Positions 25,518 to 35,208 are shown, numbered from the stretch's first letter. The stretch: 64,000 nucleotides of DNA from Thalassobacillus devorans MSP14 (GCF_000496835.1 NZ_KI543237.1:784641-848640), one strand, 5' to 3'. Notes: a model not told the origin generated them from the letters alone. Program-made: numbers and translations.

Positions 25518-26615
25518 GTGTTTCGTTTGTTGGATAAAGCCTGGTTCAGAGTATTGGTCGCTGCTATCCTTGTTTCCCTGCTGATTTTCTTATTAGCTAA
25601 AATTGATTTCATTTTTGATCCATTATTGTCTACCATCGGTGCAGTCGCGGTGCCTTTTATTGGTGCCGGGATTCTTTATTATGTAACACGGCCACTCATG
25701 TACTTATTAGAGAAATATAAAGTACCACGGCTGCTCGCTATATTGGCTGTTTATCTGGTTTTGATACTTACCGGATATATCATCACTCAGTTCATAGCAC
25801 CGATTGCCCAGCAGCAGTTTTCCCGTTTAATTGACAACCTTCCTAAAATGCTTGACAGTGTTCAGCAGTTCATTGTCTATTGGCAAAACAACCAATCGCT
25901 GCTTCCAGCGCAAATTTCTGAAGCGATCAAACCGGAAAATATCATGAACAATGTGGAGAAATATTCTGAGAGTGTCACCACCGCACTTATTAATTTTCTC
26001 TCTTATTTAGTCAGTTTCATATTTGCTTTAGTACTGGTTCCTTTTTTCTTGTTTTTCCTATTGAAAGACGGGGAAAAGCTGGTACCATTTATCCGCCAAT
26101 ATTTAAATAAGCGAGTCGGCGAAAGTTTTGCAAGGCTGGCAAAATCGGTCGACCATACGCTGCAGGCATTCATCCAGGGGCAGCTTCTCGTCAGCTTTTT
26201 TGTCGGTGTGCTGCTTTTGATCGGTTATTTGATCATACATCTTGATTATGCTTTGACACTCGCTTTATTTGCAATGTTAACGAATGTCATTCCATTCATT
26301 GGTCCGTTCCTGGCAGTTATCCCCGCGATGCTTGTCGCTCTTTTTCAGGACCCGATCCTGGCAGTATGGGTAGCTGTGATCATGTTGATCGCGCAACAGA
26401 TTGAGGGTAACTTGATTTCTCCTAATGTAATGGGGAAAGCGTTAAGCATCCACCCACTCACCATCATCACATTGATACTCGCAGCCGGAAGCATTGCCGG
26501 GTTCCTTGGTATCCTGTTCGCGATCCCGGTTTATTCCGTCGTCAAAACGATCATCCATCACCTGTACGAGGAGTGGATGGCAAGCCGCGAAAAGAAAATC
26601 ACAGACATCGATTAA
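25518..26615 (+). CDS. AI-2E-family (UPF0118) permease
   Basis: 365 residues with about eight membrane segments and the family hallmark PFIGPFLAVIPAMLVAL near 270-286 and the amphipathic region (FSRLIDNLPKMLDSVQQFI). Members have been linked to autoinducer-2 export and, in halophiles, to Na+(Li+)/H+ antiport; the substrate is not readable. The start is GTG 25518 after AAGGTGT; TTG codons at 25527 or 25530 are alternatives. Confidence 0.85.
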   Translation: MFRLLDKAWFRVLVAAILVSLLIFLLAKIDFIFDPLLSTIGAVAVPFIGAGILYYVTRPLMYLLEKYKVPRLLAILAVYLVLILTGYIITQFIAPIAQQQFSRLIDNLPKMLDSVQQFIVYWQNNQSLLPAQISEAIKPENIMNNVEKYSESVTTALINFLSYLVSFIFALVLVPFFLFFLLKDGEKLVPFIRQYLNKRVGESFARLAKSVDHTLQAFIQGQLLVSFFVGVLLLIGYLIIHLDYALTLALFAMLTNVIPFIGPFLAVIPAMLVALFQDPILAVWVAVIMLIAQQIEGNLISPNVMGKALSIHPLTIITLILAAGSIAGFLGILFAIPVYSVVKTIIHHLYEEWMASREKKITDID

Positions 26616-26623
26616 TGAACATA

Positions 26624-26661
26624 AACCCTCCTATCCTTGCGATAGGAGGTTGAATTTTTAT
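26624..26661 (+). terminator. Terminator of the AI-2E gene
   Basis: CCTCCTATC/GATAGGAGG stem with 5-nt loop, then TTGAATTTTT. Confidence 0.7.
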
Positions 26662-26708
26662 GTGATTGCTTTACGATACAATCAATACGTAAAAAGGAGA
26701 ACACCTTC

Positions 26709-27896
26709 ATGCAGGAAACACCTAAACTTTGGACAAGGCCATTCATTTTTCTATTATTAGGGAACTTATTCACCTTCATGAGCTTCCAAATGCTGCTGCC
26801 TAACCTCCCTCCTTATATTGAGTCTATTGGCGGAAATAAAATGGAAATTGGTCTCGTGACCACCATGTTTTCCATTGCAGCAATTCTGATCCGGCCATTT
26901 ATTGGCCATATCTTGATGACCAAAGAGAGAAAGGTACTTGTTTTAGCAGGTTCCCTTTCTTTACTCCTCATGACACTACTTTACCCAATAACACAAGTTG
27001 TTCTTATTCTGCTGATTCTACGATTCGCCCATGGACTTGCATGGGGCTGGTCGACGACTACGAATGGTACCGCAGCCGTAGATATCGTACCAAGAAAACG
27101 TGTTGGGGAAGGGATGGGTTACTTCGGACTTTCCATCACAATTGGAATGATCATTGCTCCGAGTCTCGGAATATTCCTTTACCAGCATTACACATTCAAT
27201 CTTTTGATCTGGATTTCAGCAGCTCTGGGCATTGTTGCCATCCTGTTATTTTCACTCACCAGCTTTCATACACCGGCCAATGTCAAGGAAAATCAGGAAG
27301 CCCCTCCTAAGTTCTCATTCGCAGGTTCCTTGATTGAAAAAAGGAGCTGGTACCCGGCACTAGTCACCTTTTTCACAACCTTCGGCTATGGTTCCATTGT
27401 TACTTATATCGTTATTTTCGGCACTGAGCGCGGGTTAGATGGGACTTATTTGTTTTACTTATTCAATGCATTATTCGCGACTATTTCCAGGCCGGTTACC
27501 GGACGATATTTTGACAGGAAAGGTCCATGGAATCTGATCATGGTATGTACATTGATCGCTTTTATAGCTATGTGGATTTTGGCAATCGCTGATTCAAATA
27601 TGCATTTGATCATAGCAGGCGCTTTATTCGGTCTCGGTTACGGCTCGATGATGCCGGCATTCCAGGCCTGGGTGATTTCTAAAACGACTACGGCCAGAAG
27701 CGGTATTGCCAATGGGATGTTCTATTCTTCGATTGATCTCGGTATAGGGTTAAGTGCTGTTGTATTAGGAGTGATCTATCAATTTGTTGAAACGGCAACC
27801 TTATTCAAGATATCCAGTTTTCTCTTCCTTCTTGTCTTTGTCCTGACCTGGTTAGATGCCAGGAAACAGACAGAACCCTGGCAGCCTGTCAGCTGA
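26709..27896 (+). CDS. MFS transporter
   Basis: 395 residues, 12 predicted membrane segments in two halves with the middle loop at ~195-210 (NVKENQEAPPKF). The loop 2-3 region reads GHILMTKERKVL, a weak form of the MFS G-x3-D-R-x-G motif; the second half has GRYFDRKGPW. Drug or metabolite exporter type; substrate unknown. AAAGGAG lies 9 nt before the ATG. Confidence 0.85.
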   Translation: MQETPKLWTRPFIFLLLGNLFTFMSFQMLLPNLPPYIESIGGNKMEIGLVTTMFSIAAILIRPFIGHILMTKERKVLVLAGSLSLLLMTLLYPITQVVLILLILRFAHGLAWGWSTTTNGTAAVDIVPRKRVGEGMGYFGLSITIGMIIAPSLGIFLYQHYTFNLLIWISAALGIVAILLFSLTSFHTPANVKENQEAPPKFSFAGSLIEKRSWYPALVTFFTTFGYGSIVTYIVIFGTERGLDGTYLFYLFNALFATISRPVTGRYFDRKGPWNLIMVCTLIAFIAMWILAIADSNMHLIIAGALFGLGYGSMMPAFQAWVISKTTTARSGIANGMFYSSIDLGIGLSAVVLGVIYQFVETATLFKISSFLFLLVFVLTWLDARKQTEPWQPVS

Positions 27897-27897
27897 A

Positions 27898-27964
27898 ACA
27901 GAAGCGCGAGCGCTTTGCTCACCCCCATAACCTTAAGCCGACCTCTACGTGACGAGTTTTTTGT
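27898..27964 (+). repeat. Hairpin repeat family B, 5' half copy
   Basis: Starts 2 nt after the MFS stop codon. AGAAGCGCGAGCGC.TTGCTCACCCCC..CTTAAG..CGTGACG follows copy 1 up to its loop T-run and then stops; the complementary 3' half is missing. Confidence 0.7.
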
Positions 27965-28006
27965 ATTTTAATACAGACTAACTTTGTTGAAGAATCAAAG
28001 TATAAG

Positions 28007-28044
28007 AAAAACCACGAAGAAAATGAATTCTTCGTGGTTTTTTA
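28007..28044. terminator. Bidirectional terminator
   Basis: AAAACCACGAAGAA/TTCTTCGTGGTTTT perfect stem between the convergent MFS and TRAP genes. Confidence 0.9.
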
Positions 28045-28083
28045 TTTAAACGAGGCTTGGTATCAGCCCTTAACACATCTAAA

Positions 28084-29151
28084 TTACTCAGCGGTAGCTT
28101 TTTCGATTTCTTTTTGAAGCTTATCCAGAATTTTACCATCTACAGTAGAAACTTCTTTACGATAGAAATCACGGACAGGCATAGCTTTTTCTTTGAATGC
28201 CTGGCGCTGTTCTTCAGTCAATTCTACAATTTCAGTAGGGTTTTCATCATCGTTCTTGATGACTTTCAGATATTCCTCGTTTTGTTTCTTTTGCTCTTTA
28301 AAAACCCAATCTTGCATTTCTTTGGTGGTTTCTTTAACCATTTTTTGCATGTCTTCAGACAAACCATTAAACCAGTCTGTATTCACAGTAGTCATCGCAA
28401 CATAGTTGTTATGATTGGATAGTGTCATATAGTCCTGTACTTCATGGAAAGAAGCATCCCCGATAAAGAAGATCGGGTTTTCTTGTCCTTGCACCGTACC
28501 ACGGTCAAGAGCTGTATAAAGTTCAGACCACGACATCGGGGTAGGCTGGGCACCATACGCCTTGTATGATTCAAGAATCAAAGGAGACGTCTGGGTACGC
28601 ATTTTGAAGTTTTGGAAATCATCCGGTGAATCAATTTTCTTGCTAGACGTCCATTGCATTGCACCTTCTGTCCAGAAGGCTAACGGTGTAATGTTATGTT
28701 CTTTATACTTTTCAACCAGATCTGTATTCAAAGCTTCACTCGTATTTAAAATTTCCTGTGTCTTCTTGACGCTGTCCGGGAACAAGAAATGAAGTGCAAA
28801 TATCTGTCCTTCTTTTACCATGTTACCTGTGAAACCAGGAGACATGACTGCCATCTGTACCGCGCCATTTTGAAGCTGCTCTACCTGGTCACTCTCCGTA
28901 CCAAGTCCGCCATACTCGTAAACCTGGATGTTGACTTTGCCATCTGACTTTTCCTTCATACGTTTGGCAAACTCTTCTGCATACTCATACTGCACCTGGC
29001 CCTTTACTTCTTCCGTGACGAATTTCCAGTTTTGAGTTTCACCGCCGGAGCCCGAACCGCCTCCATCTCCGCCGTTGCCGCCACAAGCTGCCAAAACCAT
29101 ACCCACGGACAACAGCAGTATGAAACTAATTAAACCCTTTTTGTTAAAAAT
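28084..29151 (-). CDS. TRAP transporter solute-binding lipoprotein DctP
   Basis: About 355 residues. DctP-family periplasmic-type binding protein with lipobox LAAC (Cys codon 29085-29083) followed by a Gly/Ser linker, tethered to the outer membrane face. Family features: QVEQLQNGAVQMAVMSPGFTG, PTPMSWSELYTALDRGTVQGQENPI. The standard-start frame begins with TTG at 29112, which would leave only nine residues before the lipid Cys and no basic residue. The frame stays open upstream to 29163 and encodes a normal signal peptide start (IFNKKGLISFILLLSVG). The only SD (AGGGGG, 29165-29160) fits an ATT at 29151 or ATC at 29154, so a non-canonical start is proposed. Ligand unknown. Confidence 0.8.
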   Translation of the reverse strand: MFNKKGLISFILLLSVGMVLAACGGNGGDGGGSGSGGETQNWKFVTEEVKGQVQYEYAEEFAKRMKEKSDGKVNIQVYEYGGLGTESDQVEQLQNGAVQMAVMSPGFTGNMVKEGQIFALHFLFPDSVKKTQEILNTSEALNTDLVEKYKEHNITPLAFWTEGAMQWTSSKKIDSPDDFQNFKMRTQTSPLILESYKAYGAQPTPMSWSELYTALDRGTVQGQENPIFFIGDASFHEVQDYMTLSNHNNYVAMTTVNTDWFNGLSEDMQKMVKETTKEMQDWVFKEQKKQNEEYLKVIKNDDENPTEIVELTEEQRQAFKEKAMPVRDFYRKEVSTVDGKILDKLQKEIEKATAE

Positions 29152-29193
29152 GATAATTACCCCCTACAAATTTTTTATATTATCTCCCACTTA

Positions 29194-30459
29194 TTACAAT
29201 AAAATAAGTGAGAGCTCCTCAAAGTAAATCAATAAGAAAGAAACAAATACCAACATGATGATGTATGGCGGTGTTCCTTTGATGACCTCCAAATACGGTT
29301 TATTAAAAACCGCACTAGCGGTGAATATGTCGACCCCGAATGGTGGTGTTGCAGATCCTAATGCTGCCTGGAATGTGATAATCACTCCTAAATGGACCGG
29401 ATCGACTCCGGCACTCATTGCAGCAGGGTAGAAAATAGGAGTTAACACTAAGATGACGACAATCGGATCGACAAACATACATCCGATGAAGAAAAATAAT
29501 GTAACCATAAGCAGAACGAATATCGCACTTGGATCCGGACCAAGCACCGCTTCTGTGATCATCTGAGGTATTCTTGCAAACGAGATGACCCAGGTGAATG
29601 CTTGTCCGCCTGCTACTAGTACGAATACTGCAGAAGTAACCAGTCCGGTTGAACGTGCGATTTTAGGTAACTCTTTAATGTGTATGGATCGATAAATCAA
29701 TACTTCGAGAATGAAAGCGTAAAGAACAGAAACACCTGCGGCTTCCGTAGGGCTGAAAATACCTGCGTAGATTCCGCCGATAATGATGATTGGAAACCCT
29801 AAAGGAAGCAATGCTCTTCGGAAATTCCTGAATCTTTCTCCCCAGCTTGATTTTGCAGTCAGAGGAATGTCGGCAATTTTAGCATAAATGATACTGTAAA
29901 TTGCAAATAAAAGGAAAACGATAATACCCGGAACGATACCAGCAATGAACAAATCGCCGACGGAAGTTCCGGACACAAGACCATACATGATCATTCCGAT
30001 ACTTGGTGGAACAAGCAATGCGATATCACTGGAATTGATGATCAATGCGATCGCAGTAGGATCTTTATAACCGACCTTCAAAAGTCTTTCCCGCATCGGT
30101 GTACCGATTGCCACGACCGTCGCCTGGGTAGAACCGGAAATGGCTCCGAATAAAGTACAGGCAGCTGCCGTAGTAATTGCATATCCACCACGCAAATGCC
30201 CTATAAAAGAACTGATAAAGTCGAGCAGTCTATTCGATGTTTTACCGGTGGTCATAATATCTGCGGCAAAGATAAATAACGGAACAGCAAGTAATACATA
30301 AGGTCCGATTCCCGTTGCAAACTGTTTCATCAAAATCATTGCATCTAAATTTGGAAAGTATAAGAAAAGTACAATCAGTGGTGCCGCCATGAGCGGGATC
30401 ATCATTGGGAAATTCAATAACAATAGTACAACCATGATTGATAATAGAGTAGCTACCAT
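29194..30459 (-). CDS. TRAP transporter large permease DctM
   Basis: 421 residues, about 12 membrane segments; the DctM signatures FAADIMTTGKTSNRLLDFI, GAISGSTQATVVAIG and GLVTSAVFVLVAGGQAFTWV are present. Couples Na+ (or H+) influx to uptake of a carboxylate-type ligand delivered by DctP. AAAGGA precedes the ATG. Middle gene of dctQ-dctM-dctP. Confidence 0.92.
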   Translation of the reverse strand: MVATLLSIMVVLLLLNFPMMIPLMAAPLIVLFLYFPNLDAMILMKQFATGIGPYVLLAVPLFIFAADIMTTGKTSNRLLDFISSFIGHLRGGYAITTAAACTLFGAISGSTQATVVAIGTPMRERLLKVGYKDPTAIALIINSSDIALLVPPSIGMIMYGLVSGTSVGDLFIAGIVPGIIVFLLFAIYSIIYAKIADIPLTAKSSWGERFRNFRRALLPLGFPIIIIGGIYAGIFSPTEAAGVSVLYAFILEVLIYRSIHIKELPKIARSTGLVTSAVFVLVAGGQAFTWVISFARIPQMITEAVLGPDPSAIFVLLMVTLFFFIGCMFVDPIVVILVLTPIFYPAAMSAGVDPVHLGVIITFQAALGSATPPFGVDIFTASAVFNKPYLEVIKGTPPYIIMLVFVSFLLIYFEELSLILL

Positions 30460-30508
30460 ATTGTTTTCCTTTCTTGATCAAATTTGTGTGCTCTAATAGT
30501 AGTGTGAA

Positions 30509-31072
30509 TTATAGGTGAAGTTCCTCTTTCACATCCCGATCACTTAACTCTTTGTCATTATAATCTTTCGCATCTGTGCCTAAGTACACTTCATCCCGGT
30601 TTGTGATATTGATAAGCATATTCCGTAAGAACTGTATACCTCCCAGCGTAAAGCCGACAGGAAGTGCAATATACATGTAATAAGATGGAACCTGCATAGC
30701 TGAAGTCACTCGTCCTGAATCCTTTAAATCAACAACATATAAGTATGAATAATAAGCGAGTACAAACAAGAAAAGAGCTGTTACCGCGGGGATGAGAATC
30801 ATAAGTATCTTACGTACTTTGAATGGTGCAAGATCATAAAACGCTGACATACTGATATGTCTGCCTTTTCTGGCGGCGTAACTGATCCCCATAAATGTTG
30901 CGATAATGACGGAAAACTGACTTACTTCGTCAGCAAAGGGTGGGGAGTAAGTGAATAATGCTCTTAGAAGAGCTTTACCAACGACCATTACTGCAATGAC
31001 AATTACAGCATAGCTTAAAATGAATTCTTCTAATTTCAATATGAAATTGTCTAGCATCCTAAGTAGTTTCAA
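30509..31072 (-). CDS. TRAP transporter small permease DctQ
   Basis: 187 residues with four membrane segments, longer than minimal DctQ by a charged C-terminal tail (DAKDYNDKELSDRDVKEELH). Family core EVSQFSVIIATFMGISYAAR and RKGRHISM is clear. It starts with TTG at 31072, 10 nt after AGGAGG; the next ATG (31057) is too far from any site. First gene of the TRAP operon. Confidence 0.88.
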   Translation of the reverse strand: MKLLRMLDNFILKLEEFILSYAVIVIAVMVVGKALLRALFTYSPPFADEVSQFSVIIATFMGISYAARKGRHISMSAFYDLAPFKVRKILMILIPAVTALFLFVLAYYSYLYVVDLKDSGRVTSAMQVPSYYMYIALPVGFTLGGIQFLRNMLINITNRDEVYLGTDAKDYNDKELSDRDVKEELHL

Positions 31073-31131
31073 TGTAAGTATTCCTCCTAAATTAGTGCAG
31101 GAATTATCAGAAAAAAGCTCATGTATTCCTT

Positions 31132-31190
31132 ATCATACCTAATAGATTCCACTTACTCAAACTTTCCCAGTCTTTATAATACGCTTTCAA
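31132..31190 (-). promoter_or_regulatory. TRAP operon promoter with cre-like site
   Basis: Minus strand TTGAGT (31160-31155), 17 bp, TATGAT (31137-31132). Just upstream, TTGAAAGCGTATTAT (31190-31176) matches the CcpA consensus WTGNAANCGNWNNCW with one mismatch, a position typical of CcpA activation rather than repression. Confidence 0.4.
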
Positions 31191-31347
31191 AGCACAAAAT
31201 AAGGGATATGACTAAATTAGTAAGCACATAGTTATATATTGTCTGGAATACTGGGTAATCATCCTTATTTTAATATATTATCAGAAAATTCACTATCTTT
31301 CTACCTGAAAATTAATTAATTTCTACTATCAGGTAATTATTAGTGCG

Positions 31348-32190
31348 TTATGATTCACTATTAAAGCGATATACCACCGACTCTCCTATAGGAAAATAGC
31401 CTATTTTTTTATAAATGGAATTAGAAACAGGATTATCAGCATCCGTATAAAGACTGCAAAATTGGAAGCCCTGATTCAATAATTTCTTAGTAAGTGACCA
31501 GACGGCACTGGTGGCATACCCTTTCCCTTTTTCTCTATCAGGGGTGTAGACAGCATTTACGGTCGCTCCATTCCTGGTGCTCCTTGATTGATTCACCAAT
31601 GATACCGGCTCGCCATCCACCATCCATAAATGCATGGTACCAGCCGTTATCATACGCCCCGCCAAAACCTCTGCATCTTCTTTTATAGATGTCTCCCCTG
31701 TTTCCATTCCAAACCTGTATAGCCAGTCGGCAATCAAATCCGTGTCTGCTTTTACAGCGACTCTTAATTTCCCCTCTTTCAAGGCGATTGGCTGCAACGC
31801 ATCCAGCCTGTATACGTATTTATTCATATGTACCCTGCTATTCCTGCTGCTTCTTTTTGTGTAAGCATGGATGAATTTTGTCGCTCCTTGCTTTTCACCG
31901 ACCACGCCACTGACCGGATAATTGTTATGGTAAAGAAAATCTGCTGCTGTTTGAAAAACGGACTGTTCCGCGGTACAAGCTGGCAGTACCCATTGATTGC
32001 GCATCGTATGTAAAAGCGTGTAAACGACCTCCCCACTTTCTTCCAACGTTAGTAAATCTGCTTCTGACGGCTGGCTTTTCAATCGCTCTGCAATTCCCAA
32101 AGGCAAGTTGTTTAATGCTTCTTTTTGCATTAATAAAGGTTCGACCTTTTCGTAATATACCTGTGGATCTTGATATGTCTTAACTTCCAT
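31348..32190 (-). CDS. GNAT-family N-acetyltransferase
   Basis: 280 residues. The C-terminal half is an FR47-type GNAT domain with acetyl-CoA motif EKGKGYATSAVWSLTKKLL (~218-236) and NPVSNSIYKKIGYFPIG. The N-terminal ~130 residues are a second, degenerate GNAT-like region. Substrate unknown. GGGGG 7 nt before the ATG. Monocistronic; an inverted repeat TACCTGA...TCAGGTA (31301-31337) lies downstream. Confidence 0.8.
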   Translation of the reverse strand: MEVKTYQDPQVYYEKVEPLLMQKEALNNLPLGIAERLKSQPSEADLLTLEESGEVVYTLLHTMRNQWVLPACTAEQSVFQTAADFLYHNNYPVSGVVGEKQGATKFIHAYTKRSSRNSRVHMNKYVYRLDALQPIALKEGKLRVAVKADTDLIADWLYRFGMETGETSIKEDAEVLAGRMITAGTMHLWMVDGEPVSLVNQSRSTRNGATVNAVYTPDREKGKGYATSAVWSLTKKLLNQGFQFCSLYTDADNPVSNSIYKKIGYFPIGESVVYRFNSES

Positions 32191-32217
32191 CGTCTTTCCC
32201 CCTTTTATATAAGCTTG

Positions 32218-32785
32218 TTATTTCTTAGTATCTCCGTTAAAGCTCCCAATTGCAGAATACTCAGTTTCGAGAGAAACTGTCTCCGTTATGGTGATAAGCG
32301 TTTGGAGGTCCGGGAAATCACTCGCTTTCCATGGGCGGACGGTGAGCTTCCTCAGGCTCCGCCTTGCGGGATCTCACCATGTCCTATCCTCCCATTGGAG
32401 TCTCGCAATTTCCCGGCCCTCCTTGCGTTTGTAAGACTAACGGAAACATCGATATGCGGAACCACCATCTTAACAGCTGAAAAGAGCTTATGTCCTGAAT
32501 CATTGAGCTTTTCATGCAGAAAATGTGGAAGATATATTCTCACAACGTAGGGTTCGTTCGTCAAAATATGGATAAGGTGGCGGGGAAACGGTGAGACTCC
32601 CGTGGGAGAAGGGGCTAGGCGAGACCCCACAGGTCGTGAAACGGCCGAGGAGGCTTGCCAGCCTCCCCCACAGGAAAGCGAATCGTTTCCCAGCCACCCT
32701 TTCCCCTGTCTCGGTAACGAACCCAAATTACTTTGAAACTGAGTCTTCCACAATCCGGCCATATTGTTGAATACGACATTTTGGA
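32218..32785 (-). repeat. Composite inverted repeat element, copy 2 (inverted)
   Basis: Occupies the ~690-bp gap between the GNAT and SE1832 genes. Units: minus-oriented at 32302-32422 and plus-oriented at 32576-32698. The minus unit is identical over 130 nt (32293-32422) to the plus unit of copy 1 (401-530). The second unit has closing arms GGTGG/CCACC and outer arms GGGTTCGTT (32550-32558) / AACGAACCC (32716-32724). The right flank carries ATCCGGCCAT, the left flank of copy 1 in reverse, so the whole element is inverted relative to copies 1 and 3. Frames through it are artefacts. Confidence 0.88.
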
Positions 32786-32882
32786 AAAATCAATAAGGAC
32801 GTTTAACAGAGTTTTCTGATAAAATTTCAATAACTATACCATACTTGACAATCCCTCTACAATAGAATTAGAGGTGATGACA

Positions 32883-33062
32883 GTGACAAATAAAGAAATC
32901 AAAGATCAAATCGCTGAATTGAAATCAGACTATGTCCGTATTCAGGGAGATTTAGATAAGATTGAAGCTACTGGTGGAAATGTTTCTAATGCGGAAAAGC
33001 AATTGCAGCAAATCGAAAAACAGTTGAAAGACCTGAATACACAACTGGCTGAAAATAATTGA
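32883..33062 (+). CDS. SE1832-family small coiled-coil protein
   Basis: 59 residues, one long amphipathic helix pair: EIKDQIAELKSDYVRIQGDL then EKQLQQIEKQLKDLNTQL. It fits my recollection of the SE1832 family, conserved in Bacilli and without known function. GTG 32883 is chosen because AGAGGTGA lies 5 nt before it; upstream GTG/ATG overlap that site. Followed at once by a strong terminator. Confidence 0.75.
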   Translation: MTNKEIKDQIAELKSDYVRIQGDLDKIEATGGNVSNAEKQLQQIEKQLKDLNTQLAENN

Positions 33063-33063
33063 C

Positions 33064-33104
33064 AAAGTGCCGGCCGCCAAACAGTTTTGGCAGCCGGCAC
33101 TTTT
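33064..33104. terminator. Bidirectional terminator
   Basis: AAAGTGCCGGC/GCCGGCACTTTT with an inner GCCAA/TTGGC stem between convergent genes. Confidence 0.92.
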
Positions 33105-33106
33105 GT

Positions 33107-34960
33107 TTAGGCCTGTTCCGTTTCATTCCGTTGTTCTTCCAGACGCGTTTGTATTTTGTCTCGTTCTTTATCCGGGGGCATGAGGCTGACCACCACGTCT
33201 CCCTGTTCTGCTTTTATTTCGAAATCTTCTGTAAAAAAATCAATCTTCCCTGATCGTTTTTTAACAAATAACAAAATAGCGTCTTCATTTTTGTTGTTCA
33301 TATAATCCTTAAAGCTGTACTTAGAGGTAATATTCGTCTTTCTGAATTTATAACCTTCACCAGTCAGCTGGTTCAGCTTCTCCCAGGAAGCTCCTTCTTC
33401 GAACAAAATGCGTCCACCAATCGAGTGGACCAGTCCCTCCAGATTGTCTCCACTCTGGTTACGCAGGCTCAATTGATAAAGATTATTCCTGCCGAAAGTC
33501 GGCACGAACGTGGTGCAAATGAGAGCATTATACGAATCCAGTTCCGATGCAGCAATCAAATATTCAAATGGCGTCATATCCATGGTATATTCCGTCTGTT
33601 CCGAAAGTATCTCTCCATGATAAATGGGAACACCGGCACGTCTTGCTGTCGTCAACCGCTCCCAGGATGAGTCGATGATCATCACTGGAACTTTCAATTC
33701 TTCCAATGTTTTTGCGAGCGCGACTGTAAACGTACTGCTGCCATTTATCAATACTCCAGGTGGACCTTCCATGGATAAATTCAACTTCTTAGCCAGCCAC
33801 TGGATTGAAAAGCCATGGGCCACGACCGTAGAAAATACCAGCGCAAACGTAATAGAAATAAGCAGGTTGGCATCTTCATACCCTTCATCCAATAGCACAC
33901 TGGCAAAATAACTGGATACAGTCAAAGCGACAATCCCACGTGGAGCAATCCAGCCGACGAGCAGTTTTTCTGATTTTGTAAGATCTGTTCCTATCGTTGA
34001 AATCCAGATTGATAGCGGCCGGACGACAAACAACATCAGTAATACAAACCCGATAATCTGGATATTTAATATCTTAAACAATGTTTCGGGTGTCAAAGAA
34101 GCTGTCAGCATGATAAAAATCGTTGAGATCAACAACAATGAGATATTTTCTTTAAAATGCCTCATATCGGAAATAGAAGGGATATGCAGGTTTGCCAGCG
34201 TCATCCCCATTGCTGTCACAGCAAGCAAGCCGGTTTCGTGGGTAATCTCATCTGCAACCGTGAAACAGGCAATAACCACCGTGAAAACAACAGGTGATTT
34301 CAAATACTCCGGTACATATCCCGTTTCAAACATCCAACCGACGCCTCTTCCGCATGCCCAGCCGAGAACAATAGCAAATAACGAGGCAAGGAAAAAGGAG
34401 AGCAGACCAATGACTCCGACTTCATCACTGAGAATAAAGCGGATGAACTCGAAAGCAAAAACAGCCAACAAGGCACCAATCGGATCAACGATAATACCTT
34501 CCCATTTCAAAATCTTAGCTGGTCGTGCTTTTAATTTGGCCTGCCTTAATAAAGGAAGGATGACAGTCGGACCTGTCACGATGAACAACCCTGCAATGAC
34601 AAAAGCCACCGCCCAGGACAGGCCAGCCACATAATGGGCGGCAAACGCACCAAGAATCCAGCTGATAAAAGCCCCTACTGTCACAATCCGAACCACAGGA
34701 CGACCAAGACCCTTTACTTCTTTAAAGTCCAGATTCAGACTTCCTTCAAAGAGAATGATAGCTACAGCCATCGCAATGATCGGACGATAGACTGCGCCGA
34801 AATCCTGTTCCGGATTTATCAAACCGAAAACGGGCCCTGCTAACAAACCGGCAATCGACATCAATACAATTGCAGGAAGTCGAAACCTCCAGGCTGCCCA
34901 CTGGGAACCAATACCTAAAAGTCCGATAAGCATAAATTGCAATAAAATAGAATCGATCAT
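33107..34960 (-). CDS. CPA1-type Na+(K+)/H+ antiporter with cytosolic regulatory domain
   Basis: 617 residues. The first ~390 form 12-13 membrane segments with the antiporter core FIVTGPTVILPLLRQAKL and ILKWEGIIVDPIGALLAV (~140-170) and GWIAPRGIVALTVSSYFA. The rest is a soluble domain resembling an RCK-N Rossmann fold (VLINGSSTFTVALAKTLEEL) in which the glycine-rich GxGxxG loop is replaced by GSSTFT, then an RCK-C/TrkA-C-like part. Expected role: Na+ or K+ extrusion and pH homeostasis, relevant in a halophile. AAAGGGG precedes the ATG. Confidence 0.85.
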   Translation of the reverse strand: MIDSILLQFMLIGLLGIGSQWAAWRFRLPAIVLMSIAGLLAGPVFGLINPEQDFGAVYRPIIAMAVAIILFEGSLNLDFKEVKGLGRPVVRIVTVGAFISWILGAFAAHYVAGLSWAVAFVIAGLFIVTGPTVILPLLRQAKLKARPAKILKWEGIIVDPIGALLAVFAFEFIRFILSDEVGVIGLLSFFLASLFAIVLGWACGRGVGWMFETGYVPEYLKSPVVFTVVIACFTVADEITHETGLLAVTAMGMTLANLHIPSISDMRHFKENISLLLISTIFIMLTASLTPETLFKILNIQIIGFVLLMLFVVRPLSIWISTIGTDLTKSEKLLVGWIAPRGIVALTVSSYFASVLLDEGYEDANLLISITFALVFSTVVAHGFSIQWLAKKLNLSMEGPPGVLINGSSTFTVALAKTLEELKVPVMIIDSSWERLTTARRAGVPIYHGEILSEQTEYTMDMTPFEYLIAASELDSYNALICTTFVPTFGRNNLYQLSLRNQSGDNLEGLVHSIGGRILFEEGASWEKLNQLTGEGYKFRKTNITSKYSFKDYMNNKNEDAILLFVKKRSGKIDFFTEDFEIKAEQGDVVVSLMPPDKERDKIQTRLEEQRNETEQA

Positions 34961-35151
34961 GACATATCCCCTTTGCCCCCCGTTTGAGAAGGCACCCTTC
35001 TTGTTGACTCCTAATATATAAACTTAGCAATATTCTATAGGTCTGATTTTTTGATGTAAACTATTACGATTAGGATCCTTACCTTTACCCATATGTCAGA
35101 TACGTTAACCCTAAGGTTAAAATTGACAATAGCTGCAGTGATAAAAATATA

Positions 35152-35180
35152 TTGACATCGATTTTCCCGCTTGATAATAT
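35152..35180 (+). promoter_or_regulatory. Promoter of brnQ
   Basis: TTGACA (35152-35157), exactly 17 bp, TATAAT-like TAATAT (35175-35180); start predicted near 35187, giving a ~175-nt leader. Confidence 0.7.
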
Positions 35181-35208
35181 TAGCTCGTCTTGTAAATATT
35201 CAAAAAAA

